In this document: positions 17,428 to 26,972 of the stretch, piece after piece
Numbering within the stretch: the first letter of the stretch is position 1
How the letters are laid out: each line of letters begins with the position of its first letter
From: Planctomycetaceae bacterium
Lineage (GTDB): Bacteria; Planctomycetota; Planctomycetia; Planctomycetales; Planctomycetaceae
Assembly: GCA_900299185.1 (NCBI GenBank)
Contig: OMIV01000289.1
Span: forward strand, 1 to 64,000
Direction of reading: 5' to 3'
DNA length: 64,000 nucleotides
Translations under genes and position numbers: made by a program
The notes under the pieces: generated by a model
What the model was told of the DNA's origin: nothing
What the model saw: the letters and a program-made list of their open reading frames with translations, nothing else
The model's database searches: none

Positions 17428-18579
17428 TTATGTCTTGCCGCTCGACAACAACGCCGCCGTGAATCCGACCAAATCGCCTTTCTCTTTCGCCGCCGCGCCC
17501 CACGCGTCCGTGCGACCGACTTTCACACACAGGTCCGCAAACGAGAACGACTGCTCGTCGATGAACCTTAAGTGCTTCTCGGCAATCGCCATCGCTTGGT
17601 CGGCGCGGCCACTGCGGACCAGCACATCCACCAGCACGTAGGCGATCATTTGCTTGTCTTGCTCGTCGGGATCGCTGTCGAGCTTGTGTTGGAAGTATGC
17701 CACGCCTTCATCGACCTTCTCGCCCAGCAGGATTCCAAAGAAGTGACGATGAGCCGGATAGAACTCTTCGAATGGAGCTTCGCCCGCGTACTGCAATTGA
17801 GCATCCAGCCTCTCGCCGTATTCCGCCAACTGCAACGACAGCTTGAGTTCCGGTGCTGCCGGTTCGAGGAATCGCGAGAACCTCACGACCGAGTTCAAGT
17901 GGGACACGTCGATGTGATAGTTGCCTTCTTGGAAGAGCCAATCGCGCCCCAGGATCAGCTCACGCAGGTTGTTTGCCGTTGGAGCAAACGGCATTCGTCG
18001 CTGCACGTCGGCCTGCACGTTCTGCTGTAGTTCGTCATACAGGTGCCGCACCATCAATGCCGCCGCTTGTTGTCGTTCGGTCGCTCCCAATTGCGGCATC
18101 ATTTGATCGAGCGTCGTGATCGTGTTGCACGTGCCGTTCGACTTCAGCAAGAACTGCAAGCCCCGCACGGGGTGAGCCCCTTCATAGAGCGCGATGTTGA
18201 TCAGCTCTTGAGCCTTCTCGTAGTCATCAGGCAAAGACATCTTCTCGATCGCCGCCGCAATCGGTTCCTTCTCTTGAATCGTGCGGAAGCAAAGCCACGC
18301 ATCGTTGAGCTGCTGATTCTCTAAGAACCCCTGGCCGACCTCACGAGCCGCTTCGATGTAAGCCTTCTCGAACGTCTCGCGCTTGTCGGCGGGCACATCG
18401 GTCAGCGACGACGGACGCAGCAGCGGCAAGCCCAGTTCGAACTTCTTCTTGAGCATCATCGCGTCAAACAATCGATGAAAGTTCTTCTCCGCTCGCATCT
18501 GCTGAATGAGCAAATCAAGTGTCGCTGCGGGGCCAGAGGTCGCGGATTGCTCGGTGAGTTGATCGAAGAGGGTCGGCAT
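17428..18579 (-). CDS. Helical-repeat (TPR-like) protein of unknown function (383 aa)
   Basis: There is no signal peptide and no membrane span. The sequence is alpha-helical throughout, with helix-pair patterns (ENQQLNDAWLCFRTIQEKEP, AIAEKHLRFIDEQSFSFADLCVKVGRTDAW) resembling tetratricopeptide or armadillo repeats, so a cytoplasmic scaffold or interaction role is likely. I do not recognise a named family. The start at 18579 (MPTLFDQLTEQ) is chosen because the preceding 27 in-frame residues look non-coding. Confidence 0.72.
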   Translation of the reverse strand: MPTLFDQLTEQSATSGPAATLDLLIQQMRAEKNFHRLFDAMMLKKKFELGLPLLRPSSLTDVPADKRETFEKAYIEAAREVGQGFLENQQLNDAWLCFRTIQEKEPIAAAIEKMSLPDDYEKAQELINIALYEGAHPVRGLQFLLKSNGTCNTITTLDQMMPQLGATERQQAAALMVRHLYDELQQNVQADVQRRMPFAPTANNLRELILGRDWLFQEGNYHIDVSHLNSVVRFSRFLEPAAPELKLSLQLAEYGERLDAQLQYAGEAPFEEFYPAHRHFFGILLGEKVDEGVAYFQHKLDSDPDEQDKQMIAYVLVDVLVRSGRADQAMAIAEKHLRFIDEQSFSFADLCVKVGRTDAWGAAAKEKGDLVGFTAALLSSGKT

Positions 18580-18673
18580 GAGTGTTCTCGGCAGGTGAAG
18601 AGGACAGTTAAAGCGTCGTTGAGTATGAGAACGCTCTAACTCACCCGCCAGCGAGCGCACGTCGTGTCGACAG

Positions 18674-20341
18674 CTATGACGATGCAGAGGTTTCGACGGT
18701 CGGCTGAGTTTCCAAGAACACCGTCACGTAGGCCGAGAGTCGATAGCCAACTTGCTCTTCATCACCGATGACGGCATCCGCTCCGGCACGTTCGAAGTCA
18801 GGGAAGTGGCGTTGATAGCGCGACCTCACAACGATGTGAGCTGTCGGAGCCAACTGCTTCACGCATTGCAGGGAATTCATCGCCCCTGACAGCGCAGGGA
18901 TGGTGATCACGATCACTCGCGAGCATGCGACATGCGCGTGTTCGAGCACTTCGAATTGGGTGCCGTCACCGATATGACCTTCGAACCCCAGCGAGTCCGC
19001 CAAAGCCACACCTTGCGGATTGATGTCGAGCACCAACACTCGCTTCGACTTCCCAGCCAGCGATCGACCAACTGCTTGCCCTGCTGGCCCGAACCCGATG
19101 ATGACAACGTCGAGCGGCTCGTGCTTCGCGGCCTCGCCGTCGACCGAAGCAGCGGCTGACATCGACATGCGCGGCGTGAGCCAGTTCCCAACTAGGGGAG
19201 CCAGCGTCACGAGATACGGCGTCACGAACATCGAAGCGATCGTGGCCGACACCAGAGTCAGATGCAGTTCGGGTGAGATGACTCCACCACTGCGGCCAGA
19301 ACTGGCCAACACAAAAGCGAACTCACCGACTTGCCCCAAGCACAAGCCAGTCGCCGCAGCCACGGAGTGAGTTTGGCCTGCGACTCGCAACAAACCCCAG
19401 ATCACGCTCGCCTTCAAGATGATGATCAACGCCGCGACGCTCACGACCATCGGGATATGAGTCATGATCCACACCGGGTCGGCCACCAATCCCACCGCGC
19501 CGAAGAACAACGTCAATAAGACGGTCCGCAACGACGCAACATCCGCCCGCAACTGCACAGCAAACGGAGAACTTCCTAAGAACATTCCCGCGATGAAGGC
19601 TCCCAACGAAGGCGACAACTTCAATGCGTGCGCAGCCCACGAAGCTCCCAGGCCCAAGACGATTGCCAATACGACGGTCAGCTCTCGGTTATGGTCGAAC
19701 GACAACGCTCGCAGGACTCGCACAGCAACTTGGTTCAACACCACGTACAGAGCGGCAATAAGTGAGACAGCCAGTGCGATGATCTTGCCCAACAGAACGA
19801 GCACTTCTCCGGCAGTCCCGCCTTCGGCCAAGAGCGTCATCAACACAACCAGAGGTACGACGGCCATGTCTTGCACCAGCAAGATCGCGACCGATTGCCG
19901 AGCATGCAGACTGTCGATGTCACCTCGATCAATCAGCACTCGCAAAACAATGGCGGTGCTACTGAGCGAGACGACCGCACCCACCGCGATTGCTTCTTTG
20001 GCTCCCAGTCCAAACAGAGCCGCAGCACAGGCTCCCACGACCGACGTTAATCCGACTTGAACCGCGCCACAGGCCAGCGTCTTTGATCCCAACGCCAGCA
20101 ACTTCTGTAAAGAGAACTCCAGCCCCAGACTAAAGAGCAGCAGCGCCACACCAAGCTCAGCAATAGCTTCGAGCTCATGTTCCGAGCGGACGACATGCAA
20201 GCTGCCAGGACCACCCAGAATCATTCCCGCAGCCAAGTACCCAACAATGGGGCTTTGCTTCAGCCACGAACAAATCGCACCAAACACGAAGCAGCCACCC
20301 AACAGCAGCACGACTTCGAGCAATAAGCCCCACGCATCCAT
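18674..20341 (-). CDS. Kef-type monovalent cation:proton antiporter (CPA2) with a TrkA-N domain
   Basis: Residues 1-390 form about twelve membrane spans of the CPA2 fold, with IVGYLAAGMILGGPG, ELGVALLLFSLGLEFS, VSLSSTAIVLRVLIDRGD and CLGQVGEFAFVLASSGR. The cytosolic C-terminus is a Rossmann RCK/TrkA-N domain (VVIIGFGPAGQAVG ... VLVLDINP) that could bind NAD(H). This fits K+/H+ or Na+/H+ exchange in the inner membrane; ion choice is not readable. The start at 20341 has GAGAGGA upstream; an extension to 20380 is not hydrophobic and is less likely. Confidence 0.92.
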   Translation of the reverse strand: MDAWGLLLEVVLLLGGCFVFGAICSWLKQSPIVGYLAAGMILGGPGSLHVVRSEHELEAIAELGVALLLFSLGLEFSLQKLLALGSKTLACGAVQVGLTSVVGACAAALFGLGAKEAIAVGAVVSLSSTAIVLRVLIDRGDIDSLHARQSVAILLVQDMAVVPLVVLMTLLAEGGTAGEVLVLLGKIIALAVSLIAALYVVLNQVAVRVLRALSFDHNRELTVVLAIVLGLGASWAAHALKLSPSLGAFIAGMFLGSSPFAVQLRADVASLRTVLLTLFFGAVGLVADPVWIMTHIPMVVSVAALIIILKASVIWGLLRVAGQTHSVAAATGLCLGQVGEFAFVLASSGRSGGVISPELHLTLVSATIASMFVTPYLVTLAPLVGNWLTPRMSMSAAASVDGEAAKHEPLDVVIIGFGPAGQAVGRSLAGKSKRVLVLDINPQGVALADSLGFEGHIGDGTQFEVLEHAHVACSRVIVITIPALSGAMNSLQCVKQLAPTAHIVVRSRYQRHFPDFERAGADAVIGDEEQVGYRLSAYVTVFLETQPTVETSASS

Positions 20342-20567
20342 TCGTGATCCTCTCCCGGCCCGTTGCGTCTCGCGAAACATCGTCAGGCAGTATAGAGCGG
20401 CTCACCAATCGGCAAATTTCGGGAGTGAACTTCGACAATGCGCAACATGGTCGCGAAGCGTGATACAGCTCACGGCAACGAAAACGTTCTCCACACCAGC
20501 GTTCAATGACTCCACGCGAGAACTCTTCCACTTCTTCATTCAGAAGAAGCAGTTCCAAGAGGGTTGC

Positions 20568-21341
20568 TTACCGCGCTGTCCAGCCGCCGTCGACGACCAT
20601 CAGGCTGCCGGTCGTGTAGCTCGACGCGTCGCTGGCGAGATAGATCGCGGCGCCTTGGATTTCTTCCATCCGACCCCAGCGATTGAGGGCTACGGCACCG
20701 ACCACGTTCTTCTTCGCGTCTTCTGTCTCGGCGATCGGCACATTCATCGGAGTTAGGAATGGACCAGGACATATCGCGTTACACGTGATGCCGAACGGAG
20801 CCAACTCCAACCCCAGCGTCTTCGTGAGTTGAACCATCGCACCTTTGCTCGCGGCGTATGGCGTTCGATTCGCCAGACCGACGATGCCGATGGTGCTGGC
20901 CAGAATCACGATGCGACCATATCCCCGTTGCTTCATGTGCGGTACGACCGCGCGCGTCGTCAACCACACGCCATTCACATTGACGTTCTGCACTTGCTGG
21001 AATTGCTCGAAGGTCAGGTCTTCGATTGGCCCGCGAATGTTGATGCCCGCGTTGTTGATCAGGATGTCGACCTTGCCGAACTCCTTGAGGCAGGCCGCGA
21101 CGAGTGCATCCGCTTGCTCGGGTTGCGACACGTCCGCTTCAAAGCCCACGACCTTGCGTCCGTAGTCGGCTGCGATCTGCTTGGCGACAGCATCGACTTC
21201 GTCTTGATGGCGACTTACCAAAAACAAGTCAGCTCCTGCCGACGCCAAACCTTCAGCCATCGCTGCGCCCAACCCCTTCGAGCCGCCGGTGATGATCGCC
21301 ACCTTGCCAGTCAGGTCGAACAGCTTGATTCCAGGAAGCAT
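20568..21341 (-). CDS. Short-chain dehydrogenase/reductase (gluconate 5-dehydrogenase-like)
   Basis: A classical SDR of 257 residues: the NAD(P)-binding TGGSKGLG, NNAGINIRGP, the catalytic Ser region VILASTIG, the YAASK catalytic Tyr/Lys pair, and CPGPFLTPMN. The closest general match is to gluconate or 2-keto-sugar dehydrogenases and FabG-like enzymes, but the substrate cannot be told. GAGG lies 8 bases before the ATG. It is the middle of three minus-strand genes spaced by about 180-230 bases, so it is probably transcribed alone. Confidence 0.9.
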   Translation of the reverse strand: MLPGIKLFDLTGKVAIITGGSKGLGAAMAEGLASAGADLFLVSRHQDEVDAVAKQIAADYGRKVVGFEADVSQPEQADALVAACLKEFGKVDILINNAGINIRGPIEDLTFEQFQQVQNVNVNGVWLTTRAVVPHMKQRGYGRIVILASTIGIVGLANRTPYAASKGAMVQLTKTLGLELAPFGITCNAICPGPFLTPMNVPIAETEDAKKNVVGAVALNRWGRMEEIQGAAIYLASDASSYTTGSLMVVDGGWTAR

Positions 21342-21517
21342 TTGCGGGCCTCTTATTGGGTTGTGGCAGAGATACGAAATACGAATCGCGGATCGATACG
21401 CAGTCAGACGACGGGTATTCCCAATCCTCCGTCACGCACCGAATGGAAATCGGACGAATGACCGAGGACCACCAACTCTCCTTGCAGCCCGGCTATCCCC
21501 AGCCGCAGGGAGATCGA

Positions 21518-22510
21518 CTACTTCATGAATAGCGAACTCACGCTGGTGCGATCGTGAATCGAACGAATCGCGTCGGCGAACAGTTGAGCGACCGTCACAA
21601 CTTCGATGTTGGGCGGCAGCGGGTCTTCAAAGGTCTCGATGGTATCGGTGAGGAACATCTTGCAGATGCGACTTTCGCCAATGCGTTGAGCCGCCCCCTT
21701 CGACAGCACGCCGTGCGTCACAGCCGCGTAAATGTCTTTAGCTCCGCGTTCCTTCAACGCATCCGCCATGCACACGAGCGTGCGTCCGGTGATCGTGAAG
21801 TCGTCGACGAGCACGACATTCTTGCCCTCGACATTGCCGATGACTTGATGCACTTCAACGGTCTCGGTGTGATCGGTGCGAACCTTTGAACCGATCACCA
21901 CATTGGCTTCGAGCGATTTGCCATACGACACCGCCGACTTAGCGAACCCAACGTCGGGACTGCAGACGACGAGATCGGGAATGTTCAACGATCGAATGTG
22001 ATCGCAGAGCACGCGGCGACCGTAGAGATGATCAACAGGGATGCTGAAGAAGCCTTGGATTTGAGGACTATGCAAGTCGACGGTCAGCACTCGATCGCAA
22101 CCAGCCGCTTCCAGTGCGTCGGCACAAACGCGAGCACGAATGGAAACGCGCGGCTCGTCCTTCTTGTCGCCTTTGGCATAGCTGAAGAACGGAATGACGG
22201 CCGTCACTTGCTGAGCACTGGCACGCTTCAGAGCGTCGATCCAAAATAGCAACTCCATGAAGTTGTCGTTGACCGGCTTATGAACGCCTTGAATCACGAA
22301 GACGTCGCGTCCTCGGACGTTTTCCTGAATCTGCACGAAGACATTGCCTTCGCTGAATGTGTGAGCTCGGCATGGCACCAGCGGCACTTCGAGCTTATTC
22401 GCAATCGCTTGAGCAAGCAGCGGGTTTGCAGAGCCAGGCAGGATCGCCAGATCGCCTTGAGGCGGCTGAAACACTTGCGGGCGAGGACCAGACTTCGGCG
22501 ATAACGGCAT
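21518..22510 (-). CDS. prs: Ribose-phosphate pyrophosphokinase, divergent form
   Basis: The two-domain PRT fold of PRPP synthetase is clear: LAILPGSANPLLAQAIA, FSEGNVFVQIQENVRGRDVFVIQ, VLTVDLHSPQIQGFFSIPVD, and the PRPP loop VVLVDDFTITGRTL. It would make PRPP from ribose-5-phosphate and ATP for nucleotide, His and Trp synthesis. The PRPP loop differs from the usual DDMIDTAGT form, and HSPQIQG replaces HAGQIQG, so this is either a divergent group or a paralogue. The start at 22510 gives 330 residues. No Shine-Dalgarno is seen. Confidence 0.87.
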   Translation of the reverse strand: MPLSPKSGPRPQVFQPPQGDLAILPGSANPLLAQAIANKLEVPLVPCRAHTFSEGNVFVQIQENVRGRDVFVIQGVHKPVNDNFMELLFWIDALKRASAQQVTAVIPFFSYAKGDKKDEPRVSIRARVCADALEAAGCDRVLTVDLHSPQIQGFFSIPVDHLYGRRVLCDHIRSLNIPDLVVCSPDVGFAKSAVSYGKSLEANVVIGSKVRTDHTETVEVHQVIGNVEGKNVVLVDDFTITGRTLVCMADALKERGAKDIYAAVTHGVLSKGAAQRIGESRICKMFLTDTIETFEDPLPPNIEVVTVAQLFADAIRSIHDRTSVSSLFMK

Positions 22511-22782
22511 GGAAATTAGACCGACAAAGAGAAGGGGCCGGGGAGCGGGCGGCGGATGATAGTCCGGGCGATTGACCACACAAGCCGCGCCGACGACCGC
22601 CGATCCATGGACCAGGAGTTCTCAATGAGGAAGCCCCCGCCACGATCTAGGCCCTCAAAGTTCTTGATGCTCGCTCAGTTGGATCGTTGCGATGGGTTCG
22701 TTCCAATCCCGCCTCGCGCTTGCCGTTGGATGCGGCCAGTCGCTCTTTGATCAAGTCTCAATATTCAAGTCCGAGCATCCTT

Positions 22783-25700
22783 ATGAAGCAGTGGCTGACG
22801 TTCTCTTGGTGTGTGTTGTTGGCTGCGATGGGCAACGTCGCGCTCGCTCAACGCAATCTCAAAGACATTCCCGATCCTGATCCGGAAATCGAACGCCAGT
22901 CGTTCGTCGTGGCGGATGGTTTCGAAGTCAATCTGTTTGCCGCTGATCCGCAGATCGCGAAGCCCATTCAGATGAACTTTGATCCGCAAGGCCGATTGTG
23001 GATCGCGAGTTCCGAGATCTATCCGCAGATCAAGCCCGGTGAGAAAGCCAATGATCGCATCCTCGTGTTGGAGGACACCGACGGTGATGGCAAGTCGGAC
23101 AAGACGTCAGTCTTTGCGAGCGGGTTATTAATTCCTACAGGCGTCGCTCCCGGTGATGGCGGCGTGTATGTCGCTAACAGCACCGAGTTGTTGCACTTCA
23201 AAGACACCGACGGCGACGGCAAGGCGGATCAAGAACGAGTCGTGCTGTCGGGCTTTGGCACCGAGGACACGCATCACATCCTGCATACGCTCAAGTGGGG
23301 GCCGGATGGGATGCTGTATCTCAACCAGTCGATCTACATCCATAGCCACATCGAGACTCCGTGGGGCGTGAGGCGACTCAATGCCGGCGGCATTTGGCAG
23401 TTGCGGACGGAGAATTTGAAGCTCGAAGTGTTTGCTCGCGGCTGGGTTAATACGTGGGGGCACATCTTCGACGCGTATGGCCAATCGTTCGCAACCGATG
23501 GAGCAGGCGGCGAAGGTATTAATTATGCCATCCCCGGCGCGGCGTACCCGACGGCTCAAGGTGTGCCGAAGATTTTTCATGGACTCAATCCCGGCAGTCC
23601 GAAGATGTGCGGACTGGAGATCGTCAGCGGTCGGCATCTGCCCGATGACTGGCAAGGCAACCTCATTACGAATGACTTTCGAGGTCATCGCGTTTGCCGC
23701 TTCGTGCTGAGCGATGCCGGTTCGGGCTTCGCGGCGAAGGAGCAAATCGAGCTCATCAAGACGTCGCACGGAGCCTTTCGTCCGATCGACATGCAGATGG
23801 GACCGGATGGAGCGATCTACATTGCCGACTGGTACAACCCGATCATTCAACACGGTGAAGTCGACTTCCGCGATCCGCGTCGTGATCACACTCATGGCCG
23901 CATTTGGCGAGTCAGTCGCAAGGACCGCAAGCCAGTCGCTCGCATCAATCTCGCAAAGGCCGCTGTGCCCGAGCTACTAGAACAACTCATGGTGCCCGAA
24001 GGTTGGACGCGACTCAATGCGAAGCGCGTCTTGAAGGAACGCGGTGCTCCAGCCGTGCTGCCGGAATTGGCCGCATGGACGAAGAAACTTGATCGCAACG
24101 ATCCGCTGTTCGAACGACATCAGCTCGAAGCGCTGTGGACTTATCAGTCGCTCGACGTGCCGAATGCGGAGTTGCTGGCTTCGCTGTTGCGGGCAGCGAA
24201 GCCTGAAGTGCGAGCCGCCGCCGTGCGCGTCTTGCAGCATTGGTCTGATCGAGTGCCCGGAGCGATCGAATCACTTTCCGAATGCATCAAGGACGAAAGC
24301 CCGCGCGTCAGGCTCGAAGCGGTTCGCGTGCTGGGCAATGTTGGCGGGGCACGAGGAGTGGAACTCGCGTTACAGGCACTCGCGCTGCCGATGGATCAAT
24401 TCCTCGACTACGCGTTGTGGCTGACCGCATGGGAAAACAAAGACAAGTGGCTGCCGCTCGCCGAGTCCGGCCAGATGACCTTCGGCGGCAACGTCGATCA
24501 GATGACGTTCGCACTCAAAGCTGTTGGCTCACCGGCAGTTGCTCCGCGACTGCTCGCACTCATCAGCGCGAACAAGCTCGAAGGTCAGCAACTGCTCGAT
24601 GCGGTCTTGCTCATCGCGAGCCTCGGTTCGGCGGACGATCTGCGGAAGCTCTTTGATCGCGCGATCGCTGCTGAGACTCCGGCAGAGCAACGCGCCGCGC
24701 TGCTCCGTACGCTCGTCTCAGCGTCGCAGCAACGAGATCTCAAACCGACCGGCGACTTGAGTGCCATCGCGACTCGGCTGGATGCTCAGAATCCGATTGC
24801 GGTTCGAGCTGTTGCGGCGGAAGCGATAGGAGTTTGGAAGCTCTCAGCACAAGCGGCAGCGCTCGATGCACTCGCCGCGAAGGCCGATGAAGATGTCAGT
24901 GTGAGGAAGGCCGCGATGGCCGGACTGGCGCGACTCGGAGCAAGCGACGCGGTGACGAAGCTCACCGCATTGGCCGCGACTGCTGGACCGATCGAAGTGC
25001 GCGAGGCAGCAGTCATCGGAGCCAGTTCGCTCGATGCCGCAGCCGGTTCCAAAGCAGCCGTTGCGTTGCTGAGCAGTGCTCCGGCAACGACGGATCCGAC
25101 GCCGCTCGTCAACGCATTCCTCGGAGTGAAAGGCGGACCGCAAGCTCTGACGGCATCCCTTAAAGATGCGAAGCTAAATGGCGATGTCGTGAAACTCGCG
25201 GTTCGCGCGATCGAGTCTTCCGGTCGTAAGCTGCCCGAACTGACTGCGGCCTTCACAACCGCAGGCGGAGTGCAAGCTGGTCCCAAGACGCTGACTCCGG
25301 CGGAGCTGGCCGCGCTGCTCGACGAAGTGAAATCAAAGGGCGATGCGGCGCGAGGCGAACTCGTCTTTCGCAAAGCGGCGAACGCGTGCTTGAACTGTCA
25401 TGCGATCGGCGGAGCGGGCGGTCGAGTCGGCCCGGACCTCGCCAGTATCGGCGGCAGTGCTCAGCCGGACTATTTGGTCGAGTCGCTGCTCGAACCAAGC
25501 AAGAAGATCAAAGAAGGCTTCAACACCCTCGTCATCGTGACGCATGACGGGCGCAGCGTTTCGGGCGTGAAGGTGCGGCAGACTGATAAGGATCTCGTGC
25601 TCCGCAACGCCGAAGACAAAGAGTTTTCGATACCGCTCAAAGAGATCGACGAGCAAGCCGACGGACTGTCGCTGATGCCTGCTGGACTGACCGAGAAGCT

Positions 25701-26232
25701 CACACGCGGCGAACTGGTGGATCTCGTCCGCTTCTTGTCGGAACTCGGCAAAGTGGGCGACTACCAAATCAGCCGCAAGCGAGTCGTGCGGCGCTGGCAA
25801 TCGTTGCTACACACCGAAGAGTCCTTCACCAGAATCCGCCGCAACCGCATCGGCGCGACGGCTGAAGACTCTGCTGACTTCACATGGAATTCGTCGTACA
25901 GCACGGTACGCGGAGTCTTGCCCGTCGCCGACTTACCCGTGATCCCGTTCAAAGGCCCGTTCCAAGATTTGCCCGACGGCATCTCGGTGCTGCGAGCTGA
26001 GTTCGATGTCAGCACCGCCGGCTCAACGCTGATCGACCTCGGCGAGACGACCGGCTTGAGTATGTGGCTGGACTCAACGCCTCTCGAAAGCAGCGGTCCT
26101 CAGAAACTGACGGTCGGTCGCCATCGTTTGACGATCGTGATCGACCGCGCGAAACGCACGACTCCGATTCGAGTGGAACTGAAAGACCCGCCGACAGACG
26201 CCGCTCAAGTGCAACTGGTCACTGGCAAGTAG
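22783..26232 (+). CDS. PVC-type exported beta-propeller protein with HEAT-like repeats and a CxxCH heme site (1149 aa)
   Basis: A signal peptide (MKQWLTFSWCVLLAAMGNVALA) precedes a six-bladed, NHL/GDH-like propeller (about residues 30-390, with LEDTDGDGKSDK and FKDTDGDGKADQ Ca-binding-like loops), then an alpha-helical HEAT-type region (400-830), a c-type heme site CLNCH (869-873) with GRVGPDL, and a C-terminal beta-rich domain. This architecture is a hallmark of Planctomycetota and Verrucomicrobia; members are inferred to be periplasmic dehydrogenases or sugar-binding redox proteins, but substrates are mostly unknown. It is the longest exported gene of this region and seems to be transcribed alone. 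Confidence 0.9.
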   Translation: MKQWLTFSWCVLLAAMGNVALAQRNLKDIPDPDPEIERQSFVVADGFEVNLFAADPQIAKPIQMNFDPQGRLWIASSEIYPQIKPGEKANDRILVLEDTDGDGKSDKTSVFASGLLIPTGVAPGDGGVYVANSTELLHFKDTDGDGKADQERVVLSGFGTEDTHHILHTLKWGPDGMLYLNQSIYIHSHIETPWGVRRLNAGGIWQLRTENLKLEVFARGWVNTWGHIFDAYGQSFATDGAGGEGINYAIPGAAYPTAQGVPKIFHGLNPGSPKMCGLEIVSGRHLPDDWQGNLITNDFRGHRVCRFVLSDAGSGFAAKEQIELIKTSHGAFRPIDMQMGPDGAIYIADWYNPIIQHGEVDFRDPRRDHTHGRIWRVSRKDRKPVARINLAKAAVPELLEQLMVPEGWTRLNAKRVLKERGAPAVLPELAAWTKKLDRNDPLFERHQLEALWTYQSLDVPNAELLASLLRAAKPEVRAAAVRVLQHWSDRVPGAIESLSECIKDESPRVRLEAVRVLGNVGGARGVELALQALALPMDQFLDYALWLTAWENKDKWLPLAESGQMTFGGNVDQMTFALKAVGSPAVAPRLLALISANKLEGQQLLDAVLLIASLGSADDLRKLFDRAIAAETPAEQRAALLRTLVSASQQRDLKPTGDLSAIATRLDAQNPIAVRAVAAEAIGVWKLSAQAAALDALAAKADEDVSVRKAAMAGLARLGASDAVTKLTALAATAGPIEVREAAVIGASSLDAAAGSKAAVALLSSAPATTDPTPLVNAFLGVKGGPQALTASLKDAKLNGDVVKLAVRAIESSGRKLPELTAAFTTAGGVQAGPKTLTPAELAALLDEVKSKGDAARGELVFRKAANACLNCHAIGGAGGRVGPDLASIGGSAQPDYLVESLLEPSKKIKEGFNTLVIVTHDGRSVSGVKVRQTDKDLVLRNAEDKEFSIPLKEIDEQADGLSLMPAGLTEKLTRGELVDLVRFLSELGKVGDYQISRKRVVRRWQSLLHTEESFTRIRRNRIGATAEDSADFTWNSSYSTVRGVLPVADLPVIPFKGPFQDLPDGISVLRAEFDVSTAGSTLIDLGETTGLSMWLDSTPLESSGPQKLTVGRHRLTIVIDRAKRTTPIRVELKDPPTDAAQVQLVTGK

Positions 26233-26333
26233 CATGAATATGCCGCACAAGTTCAACATGCCGATCAAGCAGTGCCGTTGCTATTCTGATTTCATGTCAT
26301 GAATGCGTTGCCGAGAAACAGAAGGACTGAGCC

Positions 26334-26894
26334 ATGTTGACCGCAACCACTTCGGAGCTGATGAGCCTGGATGAGTTCGTCCGCCGACCAAGCCCGATTG
26401 ATGGGTCGCGTGAAGAACTCGTGGAAGGAAAGGTTGTCACGATGCCACCACCTCGCTTCCTGCACGGTCAAGTTCAGCTCAACGTCGGAGCTGTTCTGAA
26501 GGCATTTGTGAAGTCTGGAAGACTAGGCCGCGTCGTTACCGAGTCCGGGCTCGTCACGCATCGCGATCCCGACACTGTGCGTGGCCCGGACGTTGCCTAT
26601 TGGAGTCGCGAGCGATTGCCGCTCGATGCCACTGTCGAGGTCTATCCCGATGTCGCCGCAGATTTATGTGTTGAAGTTCTCTCTCCCGATGAGCGACCGC
26701 GCGATGTTCAGCAGAAGATCCGAGACTACTTCGAATGCGGAGTCCGCATGGTATGGGTCGTCGATCCCGAGGCTCGATCGGTAACTGTCTACCGAAGCGT
26801 TAGCGAAGGGAGACTTCTTTGGGACGATGCGATGATTAGCGGCGAAGACGTCCTGCCGGGCTTTGCGTGCTCGGTCAAAGAATTGTTTGAGTAA
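26334..26894 (+). CDS. Uma2 family (DUF820) putative restriction-endonuclease-fold protein
   Basis: A 186-residue protein with the Uma2 layout: an N-terminal MSLDEFVRRP motif, EELVEGKVVTMPPP, and a PD-(D/E)XK-like core VRGPDVAYWSRER ... DLCVEVLSPDERPRDVQQKIRDYFECGVRMVWVVDP. Such genes are numerous in Planctomycetota and Cyanobacteria; a nuclease function is inferred from the fold and is not established. A good Shine-Dalgarno (AGAAGGA) precedes the ATG. It is a single gene with no visible partner. Confidence 0.9.
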   Translation: MLTATTSELMSLDEFVRRPSPIDGSREELVEGKVVTMPPPRFLHGQVQLNVGAVLKAFVKSGRLGRVVTESGLVTHRDPDTVRGPDVAYWSRERLPLDATVEVYPDVAADLCVEVLSPDERPRDVQQKIRDYFECGVRMVWVVDPEARSVTVYRSVSEGRLLWDDAMISGEDVLPGFACSVKELFE

Positions 26895-26972
26895 ACGCTG
26901 AACTCGTTCCCATGCTCGGCTTGGGATCGAGTGGTTCACCATGTGATTGTGATTTGAAAAGGAAAGCCCCTT

